Of a stretch of 64,000 nt of DNA, positions 1 through 7,331 are shown in pieces. A program made the translations under genes and the position numbers. The notes under the pieces are model-generated. The model saw only the letters and a program-made list of their open reading frames with translations. It ran no database searches and was not told where the DNA came from. Source of the stretch: Maribacter spongiicola (GTDB taxonomy: Bacteria; Bacteroidota; Bacteroidia; Flavobacteriales; Flavobacteriaceae); the NCBI RefSeq assembly GCF_004364165.1, contig NZ_SOAY01000010.1, positions 1,639,098-1,703,097 on the forward strand, in the 5' to 3' direction. How positions within the stretch are numbered: position 1 is the first letter of the stretch; each line of letters starts with the position of its first letter.

Positions 1-2
1 TA

Positions 3-1403
3 CTACTATTTGCACTTATATTGAATTCTACTTTTTTTTATGCTCAAGAATTGAGACTATTAAGAGGTGCGATTACGGAAAATTTAATAGTGAACGATAC
101 TGTAAATGAAACGTATTCACTTTATTTGCCAACTTCTTTTAGCGTAGATAGGGCTTGGCCTTTAGCTTTTGTTATGGATTTGGAAGGTAAGGGGAAAGCT
201 GCGGTGGCTATGTTAATGAATGCTGCGGAGCAAGAGGGCTATGTATTGGCAAGTTCTAATAATATTAGCGATTCACTCTCAATTTCTCAAAATGTTCTTA
301 TTGCGAATAGGATGTTCAATTCTGTTTTTAATACTGTTCCAACGGCAAAAAATCGCACTTATACTATTGGTTTTGGCGGTGGTGCAATGTTTGCATCAAT
401 TTTACCTACATTCATCAATGAGATTAAAGGAGTCATTTCAATTGGGGCGTCTATAGGTAATTTAGAAATCTTAAATGCTAAGCAACCTTTTCAGTTTGTA
501 GGTATTGTAAATAGGTCAGATTTTAATTTTAGGTCTATGTATGATACAAAACAGGTGCTAAATAAACTGAAATTTCCGAACCAATTATTAGTTTTTGACG
601 CTGATAGAAATCTGCCAGAAATTGAAACGGTATCGAAAGCATTTAGAATGTTAACATTGACCAGTATGGCGAAAGGTTATTTAGTGCAGAATGATAGTTT
701 AATTAGGTCTTCTTATAATGATTTCTTTGTTGATGCGAATGCCAATGTTACAAACCAAAAACCTCTATTGGCTACCTATCAAATGTCTGATATGGAAAAG
801 ATTTTCTATCCATTGATGAAGCTAGATTCATTAAAGGAATCTCAAAAAACACTAAAACGAAGCACTTCTTTTAGACAAGCAAATAGAAGTCAAAACAGCT
901 ATTTTTTAAAGGAGTCATTTACGAAAGAAGATTATAGTTATTATTTAGAAGAAGATATTATTTCTTATAACTATGCTAATTTAGGCTGGTGGAATTATCA
1001 GATGCAAGAATTGAACAAACTTGATAGAAGTGCCATTTTGTTCGAAAAACAAATGTCTAGCAGGCTTCGAGGGTATATCAATGCTTTAATTTCTGATAAT
1101 ATCGATTATCTAGCTGCTGATAGAGAACCAGATTTAGAGGCTCTGAATTTGTTGTATATGATTAAGACTATTACAGATCCAAATGAATATACCAGTTATT
1201 TGAAAGTAATTTCTACGAGCTCAAAAATGGAAGATTATGGTACTGCCTTATTTTACTTGGAAGAACTATTAAAAAATGGGTACACAGATACGCAAACTTT
1301 ATATAGTATAGAGCATACAGCTTTATTTAGAATTATGCCAGAGTTTAACGAGGTGGTCGAAAAGTACTTGAAAGGTGCTAGATATGATGTTATTGAACAG
1401 TAA
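3..1403 (+). CDS. Secreted alpha/beta-hydrolase-like protein, 5' end cut by window edge, catalytic serine apparently missing
   Basis: The frame is open to the left edge; the codons before the leucine at 21 read LLFALI and continue into LNSTFFYAQE, which looks like the end of a signal peptide cleaved after YAQ, so the start lies outside the window. The first about 230 residues resemble an esterase/depolymerase-type alpha/beta-hydrolase, including a putative nucleophile elbow at 369-383. That elbow reads G-F-G-G-G, with glycine where GxSxG would have serine, so catalysis is doubtful. The C-terminal half is charged and helical, perhaps repeat-like. It overlaps the convergent DJ-1-like gene by 14 bases. 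Family assignment is tentative. Confidence 0.6.
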   Translation, partial: LLFALILNSTFFYAQELRLLRGAITENLIVNDTVNETYSLYLPTSFSVDRAWPLAFVMDLEGKGKAAVAMLMNAAEQEGYVLASSNNISDSLSISQNVLIANRMFNSVFNTVPTAKNRTYTIGFGGGAMFASILPTFINEIKGVISIGASIGNLEILNAKQPFQFVGIVNRSDFNFRSMYDTKQVLNKLKFPNQLLVFDADRNLPEIETVSKAFRMLTLTSMAKGYLVQNDSLIRSSYNDFFVDANANVTNQKPLLATYQMSDMEKIFYPLMKLDSLKESQKTLKRSTSFRQANRSQNSYFLKESFTKEDYSYYLEEDIISYNYANLGWWNYQMQELNKLDRSAILFEKQMSSRLRGYINALISDNIDYLAADREPDLEALNLLYMIKTITDPNEYTSYLKVISTSSKMEDYGTALFYLEELLKNGYTDTQTLYSIEHTALFRIMPEFNEVVEKYLKGARYDVIEQ

Positions 1404-2133
1404 GGTGTGGCACCTTTTCTAAATCCCAGTCTATAACCAAACCTTTTGCTAGAGATTTGGTAATCTCTTTTCCATATAAAACTTCGCATAAATATAGTGC
1501 AGCTTCAAAGCTTTTTGCTCCACCTGCAGAGGTGATATACTTTCCGTCGTGAACGAATAATACATTATCTTTTATATTCAGATCAGGGAACATCTTTCTG
1601 TAATTCTCCACATCACTGGGGAAAGTCGTCGATGCAACCGAATCTAAAATTCCCGCTTTTGCCAGAGGGAAAGCACCGTCGCAATGGCTGGTCATATATA
1701 GCGCACTTTTGTCGACCTTTTTGATAAAATCTAACATAGCTGTGTCTTTTAAATCGCTATCCATTGAATGCTCTGCACTGGGTACTACCAATATGTCTAT
1801 TTGAGGTAGATCGTCTTGCGTGTAATCATAATCTGGCAGTATACGCACCCCTTCAAAAGTGGTTATAGGTTCTAAGGTGTTAGCAACTATAAAAGTGTTC
1901 ATTGCCTTTATATTCTCTCTATATTTTGTATGTTGAAAAATATCGAAAGGTGCTGTAAATTCAGTATTGAAAGTACCATTCATAATAAGGAAAGCAACAT
2001 TGTAGCTTTCAGGATTTAGCTCTGGTATTATTCTAATATCTTCAGTAATTATTTCTTTTTCTACTGTGGATTTTTTCTCTTGACAGCTGATAAAGATGAT
2101 TAGAAACAGCGGTAAAATATAGGTAAATTTCAT
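1390..2133 (-). CDS. DJ-1/PfpI family lipoprotein
   Basis: A 247-residue protein with a lipoprotein signal (hydrophobic residues 4-16, Cys17 in FISCQ) followed by a DJ-1/PfpI (class I glutamine amidotransferase-like) domain. The nucleophile-elbow motif CDGAFPLAKAG begins at Cys151, preceded by a strand ending MTSH, as in ThiJ/PfpI proteins. SAGGAKSFEAALYL near the C-terminus also fits the family. Members include chaperones, glyoxalases, peptidases and AraC-fused sensors; the exact reaction here is unknown. The lipid anchor implies an envelope location, unusual for the mostly cytoplasmic family. Its 3' end overlaps the convergent upstream gene. Confidence 0.85.
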   Translation of the reverse strand: MKFTYILPLFLIIFISCQEKKSTVEKEIITEDIRIIPELNPESYNVAFLIMNGTFNTEFTAPFDIFQHTKYRENIKAMNTFIVANTLEPITTFEGVRILPDYDYTQDDLPQIDILVVPSAEHSMDSDLKDTAMLDFIKKVDKSALYMTSHCDGAFPLAKAGILDSVASTTFPSDVENYRKMFPDLNIKDNVLFVHDGKYITSAGGAKSFEAALYLCEVLYGKEITKSLAKGLVIDWDLEKVPHLTVQ

Positions 2134-2195
2134 GTTCTTGAAGTATAAGGTTCTAAAGTACGATTATAAGTAAAAAAGGTACAATGAATAAATTG

Positions 2196-2203
2196 TATTT
2201 TTG
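2196..2203 (+). promoter_or_regulatory. Putative -7 box TATTTTTG for the DUF1684 gene
   Basis: It matches the Bacteroidota -7 consensus TAnnTTTG and lies 18 bases before the ATG at 2222. It overlaps an in-frame TTG (2201), which argues that the ATG at 2222 is the true start. No clean -33 TTG at the right distance is visible. Confidence 0.4.
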
Positions 2204-2221
2204 AAGTTTAAAGTAAGAGAT

Positions 2222-2866
2222 ATGAGATTATGTATTGCGGTTTTGGTTTTAGGTATGTTGGTTTCATGCGGACAAGAAAAGAAATATCATGATGTAAAGA
2301 ACGATATTGCAGCTAACGTAACATCAGATAAATTAGCCGATATTTTATTGTTTCAAGAGGAATTGAATGCTGAATTTAAAGATCCAGAAACTTCTCCATT
2401 AGCGGATCGTTTCAGAATAAAATTTGAAACTTTAGATTTCTTTGCGCCAGATACTAATTATGTAATTGAAGCACAGTTGGTAAGAACACCCGAAGCATTG
2501 CCGTTTTCAATGCCAACTACTACTGGTAGAGAATCTACAGAGGTTGTTTATGGTGTTGCTAAGTTTTCTATTAATGGTAAAGCTTATGAATTGGAAATTT
2601 ACCAATCTCCAGATTTAATTACTCAAGAAAAATATAAGGATTATTTGTTTTTGCCTTTTACAGATAATACAAATGGCGAAGAAACTTATGGTGGTGGGAG
2701 ATATTTGGATTTAAGAATACCTGATGGCAATACAATTATTCTTGATTTTAATAAAGCATACAACCCATACTGCGCATATAACAAGAAATTTAGTTGCCCT
2801 CTTGTACCTGCCGTAAATAATTTAGATACTGAAATTAAAGTAGGGGTAAAGGCGTTTGAACATTAA
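2222..2866 (+). CDS. DUF1684 domain lipoprotein
   Basis: A 214-residue protein starting at ATG 2222: a short lipoprotein signal (MRLCIAVLVLGMLVSCGQ, lipobox Cys), then a DUF1684 domain. Family hallmarks are the N-terminal stretch with PETSPLADRFRIKF and LDFFAPDTNYVIEA, and the C-terminal block YGGGRYLDLRIPDG followed by FNKAYNPYCAYNKKFSCPL with conserved cysteines. The function of DUF1684 is not established. An upstream in-frame TTG at 2201 is rejected because a -7 promoter box overlaps it and the signal peptide begins at 2222. It is followed by a strong hairpin terminator shared with the convergent porin gene. Confidence 0.85.
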   Translation: MRLCIAVLVLGMLVSCGQEKKYHDVKNDIAANVTSDKLADILLFQEELNAEFKDPETSPLADRFRIKFETLDFFAPDTNYVIEAQLVRTPEALPFSMPTTTGRESTEVVYGVAKFSINGKAYELEIYQSPDLITQEKYKDYLFLPFTDNTNGEETYGGGRYLDLRIPDGNTIILDFNKAYNPYCAYNKKFSCPLVPAVNNLDTEIKVGVKAFEH

Positions 2867-2880
2867 TAATAGATGATAAA

Positions 2881-2908
2881 AAACCTCGGCAGGTATTGCC
2901 GAGGTTTT
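2881..2908. terminator. Bidirectional hairpin terminator
   Basis: Perfect 11-bp stem (2881-2891 with 2897-2907), 5-base loop, A-run on the left arm and T-run on the right. It sits between the convergent DUF1684 and porin genes and can serve both. Confidence 0.85.
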
Positions 2909-2951
2909 AAAACTTAAACTATAAAATCAACCATTAATTTTAATTTTCAAC

Positions 2952-3998
2952 TTAGAAAGAGTAGATAGCAGCTACTGCAAAAGTAGATAGGCTATTAGTT
3001 GTACCGATACCGTCACTTTCAATAAATGGCTCAACATCGTTACCAAAACTATCTAATCTAATTTCTGGCTTAATAATTAAATTATCTTTTGTGAAGCTTC
3101 CTGTAAGAGTTAATCCAAGAACAGGAACATCATCATCAAGTAAATCATCAGTAAATGCAATATATTCTCCCCTTAAACCAATAGCAAAACTCTCTGAAGT
3201 TGTTAATTGTGGGTAAATCGCTGCTCCATAAAAACCAGTTCCAGTTTCTGAGTTGTCATTGTAAGCTGCATTGATGCCAAAGAAGAAATCTTCAGAAATA
3301 TCAAATCCACCCGTATAATCTATTTCAAATCCTAGACCACCGCTAGTACCATTATCGTAGTATAAATTAAGGTACTGTCCTGAAACACCTAGCTGTGCGC
3401 CATACGCGTATTCACCTGTGGTACTTGTGTCATTAACATCCCAAGGATTTGAAACCGATAACATTAAGCTAACATCATCTGATAAAGCGATATCAGCTTT
3501 AACACCTAAGTGAGAAAAAGGTCCATTTGAAAATAAATAAGAAACACTGTAGTTAAAATTGGCAGCAGGTGCTATTACCTCGTAACCTAAAAATGTATTC
3601 CAACGACCAGCTGTAAGTGTAACTTTGTCAGAGACATTCCAATAAGCATAAGCTTGATTTATAACACCATTTAAAACGTCGTTCTCAAAAGTAGCCTCTG
3701 TTCCTCTAGGTCCAAAAACTAAATCGACAACAACTCCAGTATTCTCCATTTCATAGCTACCTACAATGTTGGCCATACCTAATGCAAAACCGGTTTGATT
3801 AGCAAAAGATGTTCCTGTTGCTGTTGTTGCAGCACCACCATCTTTAAAAGCTGTTCTCCAGTAAGCATCAATTGATCCACTTAGGGTGAATTTCTTCTCT
3901 TCTTCCTCTTCTTGTGCTACTACACCAGCAGCTGCAAAAAGCATAAGACCTGTTGCGAAAATATTTTTTACGTACTTTGTATTAATAATCGTTTTCAT
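2952..3998 (-). CDS. Outer-membrane beta-barrel porin (BBP2/OmpL-like), linked to amtB
   Basis: A 348-residue protein with a cleavable signal peptide (AAAGVVAQ, cleavage before EEEEEKK) and a body of alternating beta strands ending in an aromatic (IYSF), typical of an outer-membrane barrel. SGSIDAYWRTAF near the mature N-terminus, FGPRG, and the YAYWNVSDKVTLTAGRWNTF block resemble the putative porin-2 family found beside ammonium transporters in Bacteroidota. It is the last gene of glnK-amtB-porin, 96 bases after amtB, suggesting outer-membrane passage for a nitrogen compound; the substrate is not shown by sequence. Confidence 0.8.
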   Translation of the reverse strand: MKTIINTKYVKNIFATGLMLFAAAGVVAQEEEEEKKFTLSGSIDAYWRTAFKDGGAATTATGTSFANQTGFALGMANIVGSYEMENTGVVVDLVFGPRGTEATFENDVLNGVINQAYAYWNVSDKVTLTAGRWNTFLGYEVIAPAANFNYSVSYLFSNGPFSHLGVKADIALSDDVSLMLSVSNPWDVNDTSTTGEYAYGAQLGVSGQYLNLYYDNGTSGGLGFEIDYTGGFDISEDFFFGINAAYNDNSETGTGFYGAAIYPQLTTSESFAIGLRGEYIAFTDDLLDDDVPVLGLTLTGSFTKDNLIIKPEIRLDSFGNDVEPFIESDGIGTTNSLSTFAVAAIYSF

Positions 3999-4062
3999 AA
4001 ATTTTGATTTTTGTCCCTCTTGGGATGAATTAATTTTGAGTAATTTATTGAGAGGTTATGTA

Positions 4063-4088
4063 ACGGAGCGTTCTGCAAAACGCTCCGT
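4063..4088 (+). terminator. Strong hairpin between amtB and the porin, T-run on the plus-strand side
   Basis: Perfect 10-bp stem (4063-4072 with 4079-4088), 6-base loop. The following T-run (4091-4096) makes it look like a terminator for plus-strand RNA, yet both neighbours are on the minus strand. For the operon transcript it is a stem-loop without a U-tail, possibly a processing or stability element. Confidence 0.5.
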
Positions 4089-4094
4089 ATTTTT

Positions 4095-5333
4095 TTAGTG
4101 TTGATTCATTCTAAAATCTGCATAAGCATCCATACCGTGCTCATGAATATCTAGACCTTCAACTTCTTCTTCTTTAGAAACTCTAAGTCCCATTGTTGCT
4201 TTAAGTACGCCTAAGATGATACCAGAGGTTACGATACAGAACCCGCCTACGATTAATACACCGTATAGTTGCGTCATAAATTGTGCTCCACTAGCCATGC
4301 TTCCGAAGATGCCAACAGCCAATGTTCCCCAAATACCACAGATCAAGTGAACTGCTACAGCACCTACAGGATCATCTAATTTAATTTTATCTACTAATGC
4401 TACACCACCAACGATGATAATACCAGCAATGAAACCAATAACGACAGCTTCGTTAGGTGACATTAAATCTGCACCAGCTGTAATACCTACTAGTCCACCT
4501 AAAATACCATTTAAGAACATGGTTAAATCTAAATTTTTATAAAGTATTGTTGATGTAATCATCGCTCCAAAACCACCAGCTGCGGCTGCCAAACTTGTTG
4601 TAACCAATACTAGAGAAGTTAATTCTGGATCTGCCGATAGTACTGAACCACCGTTAAAACCGAACCAACCTAACCATAGTATTAATACGCCGGCAGTTGC
4701 CATTGGTATGCTGTGACCTGGTATTGCGTTTGGCTTACCGTCTTTACCGAATTTTCCAATTCTAGAACCTAATAAGAATATTGCTACTAAAGCAGCCCAT
4801 CCACCTACTGAGTGTACTAATGTTGAACCTGCAAAATCGTAGAATCCCCATGAGTCTAAGAATCCGCCACCCCATTTCCAAGCGCCTACTATAGGGTATA
4901 CTAAACCTACGTATATAACGGTAAATATCATGAAAGCACCAATTTTCATACGTTCAGCCACTGCACCAGATACAATTGTTGCTGCTGTTGCTGCGAACAT
5001 TCCTTGAAAAAGAAAATCTGTCCACCATGTGTAACCTCCGTCTGCATATTCTGGAGTCATTCCGCCTTCTGGTGCGGCAATACCGAAGCCTGCAAATTTT
5101 AAAATTCCCATATCGCCTTCTTCGAAACCAGGGTACATTAAATTGAAACCCCATGCGTAATAAAGTAATAGACCACCTGTAATAATGAAGATGTTCTTAA
5201 ATAAAATGTTTATTGTGTTTTTTTGTCTGGTTAGGCCAATTTCTAAAAAGGCAAATCCTGTATGCATGAAGAATACCAATGCGGTAGCCAACATCATCCA
5301 TATATTATTAGCTGTAAATAATCCTGCGTCCAT
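4095..5333 (-). CDS. amtB: Ammonium transporter (Amt family)
   Basis: A 412-residue inner-membrane protein with about 11 membrane helices. Amt hallmarks: DFAGSTLVHSVGGWAAL carrying the conserved Asp and first pore His, AVHLICGIWGTLAVG carrying the second pore His, and GSVLSADPELTSLVL. It conducts ammonium/ammonia into the cell and is normally gated by a PII protein binding its cytoplasmic face; that regulator is encoded directly upstream (glnK, 33 bases away). The cytoplasmic tail EEEVEGLDIHEHGMDAYADF is the usual end of bacterial Amt proteins. No signal peptide is evident. Confidence 0.96.
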   Translation of the reverse strand: MDAGLFTANNIWMMLATALVFFMHTGFAFLEIGLTRQKNTINILFKNIFIITGGLLLYYAWGFNLMYPGFEEGDMGILKFAGFGIAAPEGGMTPEYADGGYTWWTDFLFQGMFAATAATIVSGAVAERMKIGAFMIFTVIYVGLVYPIVGAWKWGGGFLDSWGFYDFAGSTLVHSVGGWAALVAIFLLGSRIGKFGKDGKPNAIPGHSIPMATAGVLILWLGWFGFNGGSVLSADPELTSLVLVTTSLAAAAGGFGAMITSTILYKNLDLTMFLNGILGGLVGITAGADLMSPNEAVVIGFIAGIIIVGGVALVDKIKLDDPVGAVAVHLICGIWGTLAVGIFGSMASGAQFMTQLYGVLIVGGFCIVTSGIILGVLKATMGLRVSKEEEVEGLDIHEHGMDAYADFRMNQH

Positions 5334-5366
5334 TTCGTTTAGTTTTTAGTTATTTAGTTTTATGGT

Positions 5367-5705
5367 TTAGTTGATACCTGCTAAGCCGTCTTCTTTGGTT
5401 CTTATTCTGTATGCCTCAAGTACTTCAGAAACAAATATTTTACCATCACCTACATTACCGGAGTAGGCAGCTGTAAGAATAGCGTTGACTGTTTTTTCAA
5501 GAAAGTCATCTGATACTACAATGGTTAAGTACCTGCGCTGAATATCGGTAGTACTATAAGAAATCCCGCGATAAACGTGACCTTCTTTTTCATTTCCAAC
5601 CCCTGTTACATCCCAGTAACTGAAGAAGTTAACTTCAATATTATGCAACGCCTCTTTGACATCGTCAAACTTTGATTTTCTGATAATTGCCTCGATTTTT
5701 TTCAT
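5367..5705 (-). CDS. glnK: PII-family nitrogen regulator
   Basis: A 112-residue PII protein starting MKKIEAIIRKSKFDDVKEAL; the open frame extends 14 codons upstream but family alignment fixes the start at 5705. The T-loop has YRGISY, keeping a tyrosine equivalent to uridylylated Tyr51, but the segment before it (GVGNEKEGHV) lacks the usual Gln39 and is about one residue short. The C-terminal GDGKIFVSEVLEAYRIRT is canonical. It should sense energy and 2-oxoglutarate and gate the Amt channel encoded downstream. Whether the altered T-loop still binds 2-oxoglutarate is open. Confidence 0.93.
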   Translation of the reverse strand: MKKIEAIIRKSKFDDVKEALHNIEVNFFSYWDVTGVGNEKEGHVYRGISYSTTDIQRRYLTIVVSDDFLEKTVNAILTAAYSGNVGDGKIFVSEVLEAYRIRTKEDGLAGIN

Positions 5706-5727
5706 TTGAATACGTTTTTGATATTGC

Positions 5728-5735
5728 CAAATATA
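5728..5735 (-). promoter_or_regulatory. Predicted -7 box (TATATTTG) for glnK-amtB-porin
   Basis: On the minus strand this reads TATATTTG, a perfect TAnnTTTG, 22 bases before the glnK ATG. Twenty bases further upstream is TTA (5756-5758), one base from the TTG -33 element; it lies in the inverted repeat at 5752-5770. Confidence 0.6.
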
Positions 5736-5751
5736 TGTTAAAAACATTCAT

Positions 5752-5822
5752 ACCCTAAAAATAATAGGGTCTGAATACTGATTTTTATCAGTATGATAAT
5801 ATATACCCCTAAAAAATTAGGG
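5752..5822. promoter_or_regulatory. Cluster of three inverted repeats upstream of glnK-amtB, candidate operators
   Basis: Three dyads sit in 71 bases: ACCCTA-n7-TAGGGT (5752-5770), ATACTGAT-TTTT-ATCAGTAT (5775-5794, perfect 8-bp arms), and CCCTA-n6-TAGGG (5807-5822). The outer two share the same half-site, and the one nearest glnK overlaps the predicted -33 element. This is what a repressor or activator operator array looks like; the cognate regulator is not in the window. Confidence 0.5.
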
Positions 5823-5895
5823 TATCGTTATTTAAACATGAAAATACTGAAGATACCAAGAAGAGGAAAAGTAGATTTGAGCTACATCATAGAAT

Positions 5896-5929
5896 AATCG
5901 TCAGGAAAATGAGTAATTATCTGACGATT
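5896..5929 (+). terminator. Intergenic stem-loop (9-bp stem), possible terminator
   Basis: AATCGTCAG (5896-5904) pairs perfectly with CTGACGATT (5921-5929) across a 16-base loop, followed by a weakly T-rich tail. It begins at the stop codon of a 19-codon ORF (5838-5897). It could end a short plus-strand transcript or protect the 3' end of crcB RNA on the other strand. Confidence 0.4.
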
Positions 5930-5996
5930 GTTTAATAAAATTGCAAATACTTAAAAAAATGAATAAAAATAAAATAGTGGATAGTGAATGTTAAAT

Positions 5997-6368
5997 CTAT
6001 AACATTTTACAAATCCATAGCCCTAGGGATATGGCTAGTATGCCAATCGCTACACTAAGACCCATATATAGGGAAGTTTGGAATAAAGTAGATTCTTTGA
6101 GTAATATGTTACTTTCTAATGCAAATGTCGAAAAAGTAGTGAAGCCCCCGCAGAAACCGGTGGCCAATAATAATGTTTGATTTTCTGAAATGTAATTGTT
6201 CTTAAGAGTAAGACCAATAAGTAAACCTATTAATAAACAGCCAATAATATTGACTAGAAAAGTACCTAAGTAGAAATTTGAATAATAGGCGTTGAGGTTT
6301 TTAGATATATAATACCTTAATATACTACCAAAACCACCACCTAAAAAAACCAGTAAAAATTGTTTCAT
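5997..6368 (-). CDS. crcB: Fluoride-selective channel CrcB/Fluc
   Basis: A 123-residue four-helix membrane protein of normal Fluc length. Motifs: GGGFGSILRYYISK at the N-terminus, GTFLVNIIGCLLIGLLIG in helix 2 with the conserved Asn, and GFCGGFTTFSTFALE with the Phe-box and Na+-site region. It exports fluoride as a dual-topology dimer. No fluoride riboswitch is recognisable; instead a 59-residue membrane microprotein ends 18 bases upstream on the same strand, so the two are probably cotranscribed. Confidence 0.94.
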   Translation of the reverse strand: MKQFLLVFLGGGFGSILRYYISKNLNAYYSNFYLGTFLVNIIGCLLIGLLIGLTLKNNYISENQTLLLATGFCGGFTTFSTFALESNILLKESTLFQTSLYMGLSVAIGILAISLGLWICKML

Positions 6369-6386
6369 ACCTTATAAAGGTAAAAA

Positions 6387-6566
6387 CTAAACTACTTTCT
6401 TGTAGCTTGTAGTAAGTAAATCTAACGGATAGATTACAGATGTTGGTTGTTTAGCTGTTTTCTGAGATGGTGTTTTTGCTTTTTGCGAAACACTAATTAA
6501 GCTAACTGCAACTAACGCAATGTTAATACCTACTAATACTAAGAAAATTGTAAGAAATGTCATCAT
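6387..6566 (-). CDS. Unannotated 59-aa single-span membrane microprotein upstream of crcB
   Basis: The frame begins ATGATG at 6566 and encodes MMTFLTIFLVLVGINIALVA, a single membrane helix, followed by a basic Lys/Gln/Pro-rich tail ending SYKKVV. AAGGTG lies nine bases before the start codon as a ribosome-binding site, and TAATTTTG (6596-6603, minus strand) matches the -7 consensus, so expression is credible. Its first 24 residues match a second tiny ORF at 22269-22355 at 13 positions, which supports both as genes. It ends 18 bases before crcB. Function unknown. Confidence 0.7.
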   Translation of the reverse strand: MMTFLTIFLVLVGINIALVAVSLISVSQKAKTPSQKTAKQPTSVIYPLDLLTTSYKKVV

Positions 6567-6595
6567 AATATATTACACCTTATAGATGAATAACG

Positions 6596-6603
6596 CAAAA
6601 TTA
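6596..6603 (-). promoter_or_regulatory. Predicted -7 box (TAATTTTG) for the microprotein-crcB unit
   Basis: A perfect TAnnTTTG on the minus strand, 29 bases before the microprotein start. The -33 element is not clear. Confidence 0.45.
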
Positions 6604-6683
6604 CGGTATTTGGTATATTAAACGCTGATATTCACTGTTTTGTTGTGAAAATGTTAATTTTTGTAGTGTAGGAAAAAAATTAA

Positions 6684-6872
6684 CTATTCTTTTAAGATAT
6701 ACTTCATAATTAATAAAAGTATTATGAATAGTGCAAAGAAAATGCCAATCCACTTAACGCCTTTAAAATTCTTTTGGTGTAATTTGAAGTCTTTTTTATA
6801 GGTAAAGACAATAATTATGGCGAAAACCACTGCAAAAGCGATTGCAAAAATGATTTGTCCGGTGCTAAACAT
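6684..6872 (-). CDS. Small two-helix membrane protein, conserved in Flavobacteriaceae
   Basis: Sixty-two residues: membrane helix about 5-23, a charged cytoplasmic loop (YKKDFKLHQKNFKGVKW) and a second helix about 42-57, ending KYILKE. I recognise the pattern as a conserved flavobacterial protein without assigned function. The start at 6872 overlaps nothing real on the other strand, because the divergent pyrophosphohydrolase begins at 6918. Divergent promoters must share the 45 bases between them. Confidence 0.7.
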   Translation of the reverse strand: MFSTGQIIFAIAFAVVFAIIIVFTYKKDFKLHQKNFKGVKWIGIFFALFIILLLIMKYILKE

Positions 6873-6917
6873 ATTTTATATTTTTATGCAAAGCTAACGG
6901 AAAACAGTATAATAAAG

Positions 6918-7304
6918 ATGAAAAACAAAATCAAAGCAGTAGCAGAGTTTCATAATTCATTTGGTCTAGGTGTATCAGAAAATATGATAGCAGATTTAGG
7001 AGAGGCAAAGAATATGTTGCGTTTCAATTTAATGGATGAAGAGAATAAAGAGTATTTAGAAGCTGCACAGAATAATGACCTAGTTGAGGTTGCCGATGCT
7101 CTAGGTGATATGCTATACATATTATGTGGTACTATTTTAGAGCATGGTATGCAGTATAAGATTGAAGAGGTATTCAATGAAATACAAAGAAGTAATATGA
7201 GTAAACTTGGTGAAGATGGTAAGCCTATTTATCGTGAAGATGGTAAGGTGTTAAAAGGGCCAAATTATTCTAAGCCAAATATTGGTGTCATATTAGATAA
7301 ATAA
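6918..7304 (+). CDS. MazG-like nucleoside triphosphate pyrophosphohydrolase
   Basis: A 128-residue all-alpha NTP-PPase. The Mg-binding signature is seen in MDEENKEYLEAAQ (ExxxE-type helix) followed by LVEVADALGDMLYILCGTIL (ExxD), as in the MazG/HisE/dCTPase superfamily. The C-terminal part (GKPIYREDGKVLKGPNYSKPNI) is the usual extension of the phosphoribosyl-ATP-pyrophosphohydrolase-like subgroup. Start set at ATG 6918; the longer frame from 6855 lacks homology. It probably hydrolyses a non-canonical or excess nucleotide; the substrate is unknown. It is separated from ilvE by a shared terminator. Confidence 0.85.
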   Translation: MKNKIKAVAEFHNSFGLGVSENMIADLGEAKNMLRFNLMDEENKEYLEAAQNNDLVEVADALGDMLYILCGTILEHGMQYKIEEVFNEIQRSNMSKLGEDGKPIYREDGKVLKGPNYSKPNIGVILDK

Positions 7305-7331
7305 AAAAAGGGGCGTTACGCCCCTTTTTTT
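7303..7331. terminator. Bidirectional hairpin terminator
   Basis: GGGGCG (7310-7315), TTA loop, CGCCCC (7319-7324), flanked by seven A on the left and seven T on the right. It covers both convergent stop regions. Confidence 0.9.

Noticed and set aside
4954..5154. Arg/Ser-rich 66-residue frame inside amtB
   Set aside because: It is a shadow frame on the same strand as amtB, with biased composition and no start context.
6369..6683. Fluoride riboswitch for crcB
   Set aside because: No recognisable fluoride-aptamer fold or conserved core; the region is taken up by a small protein gene and its promoter.
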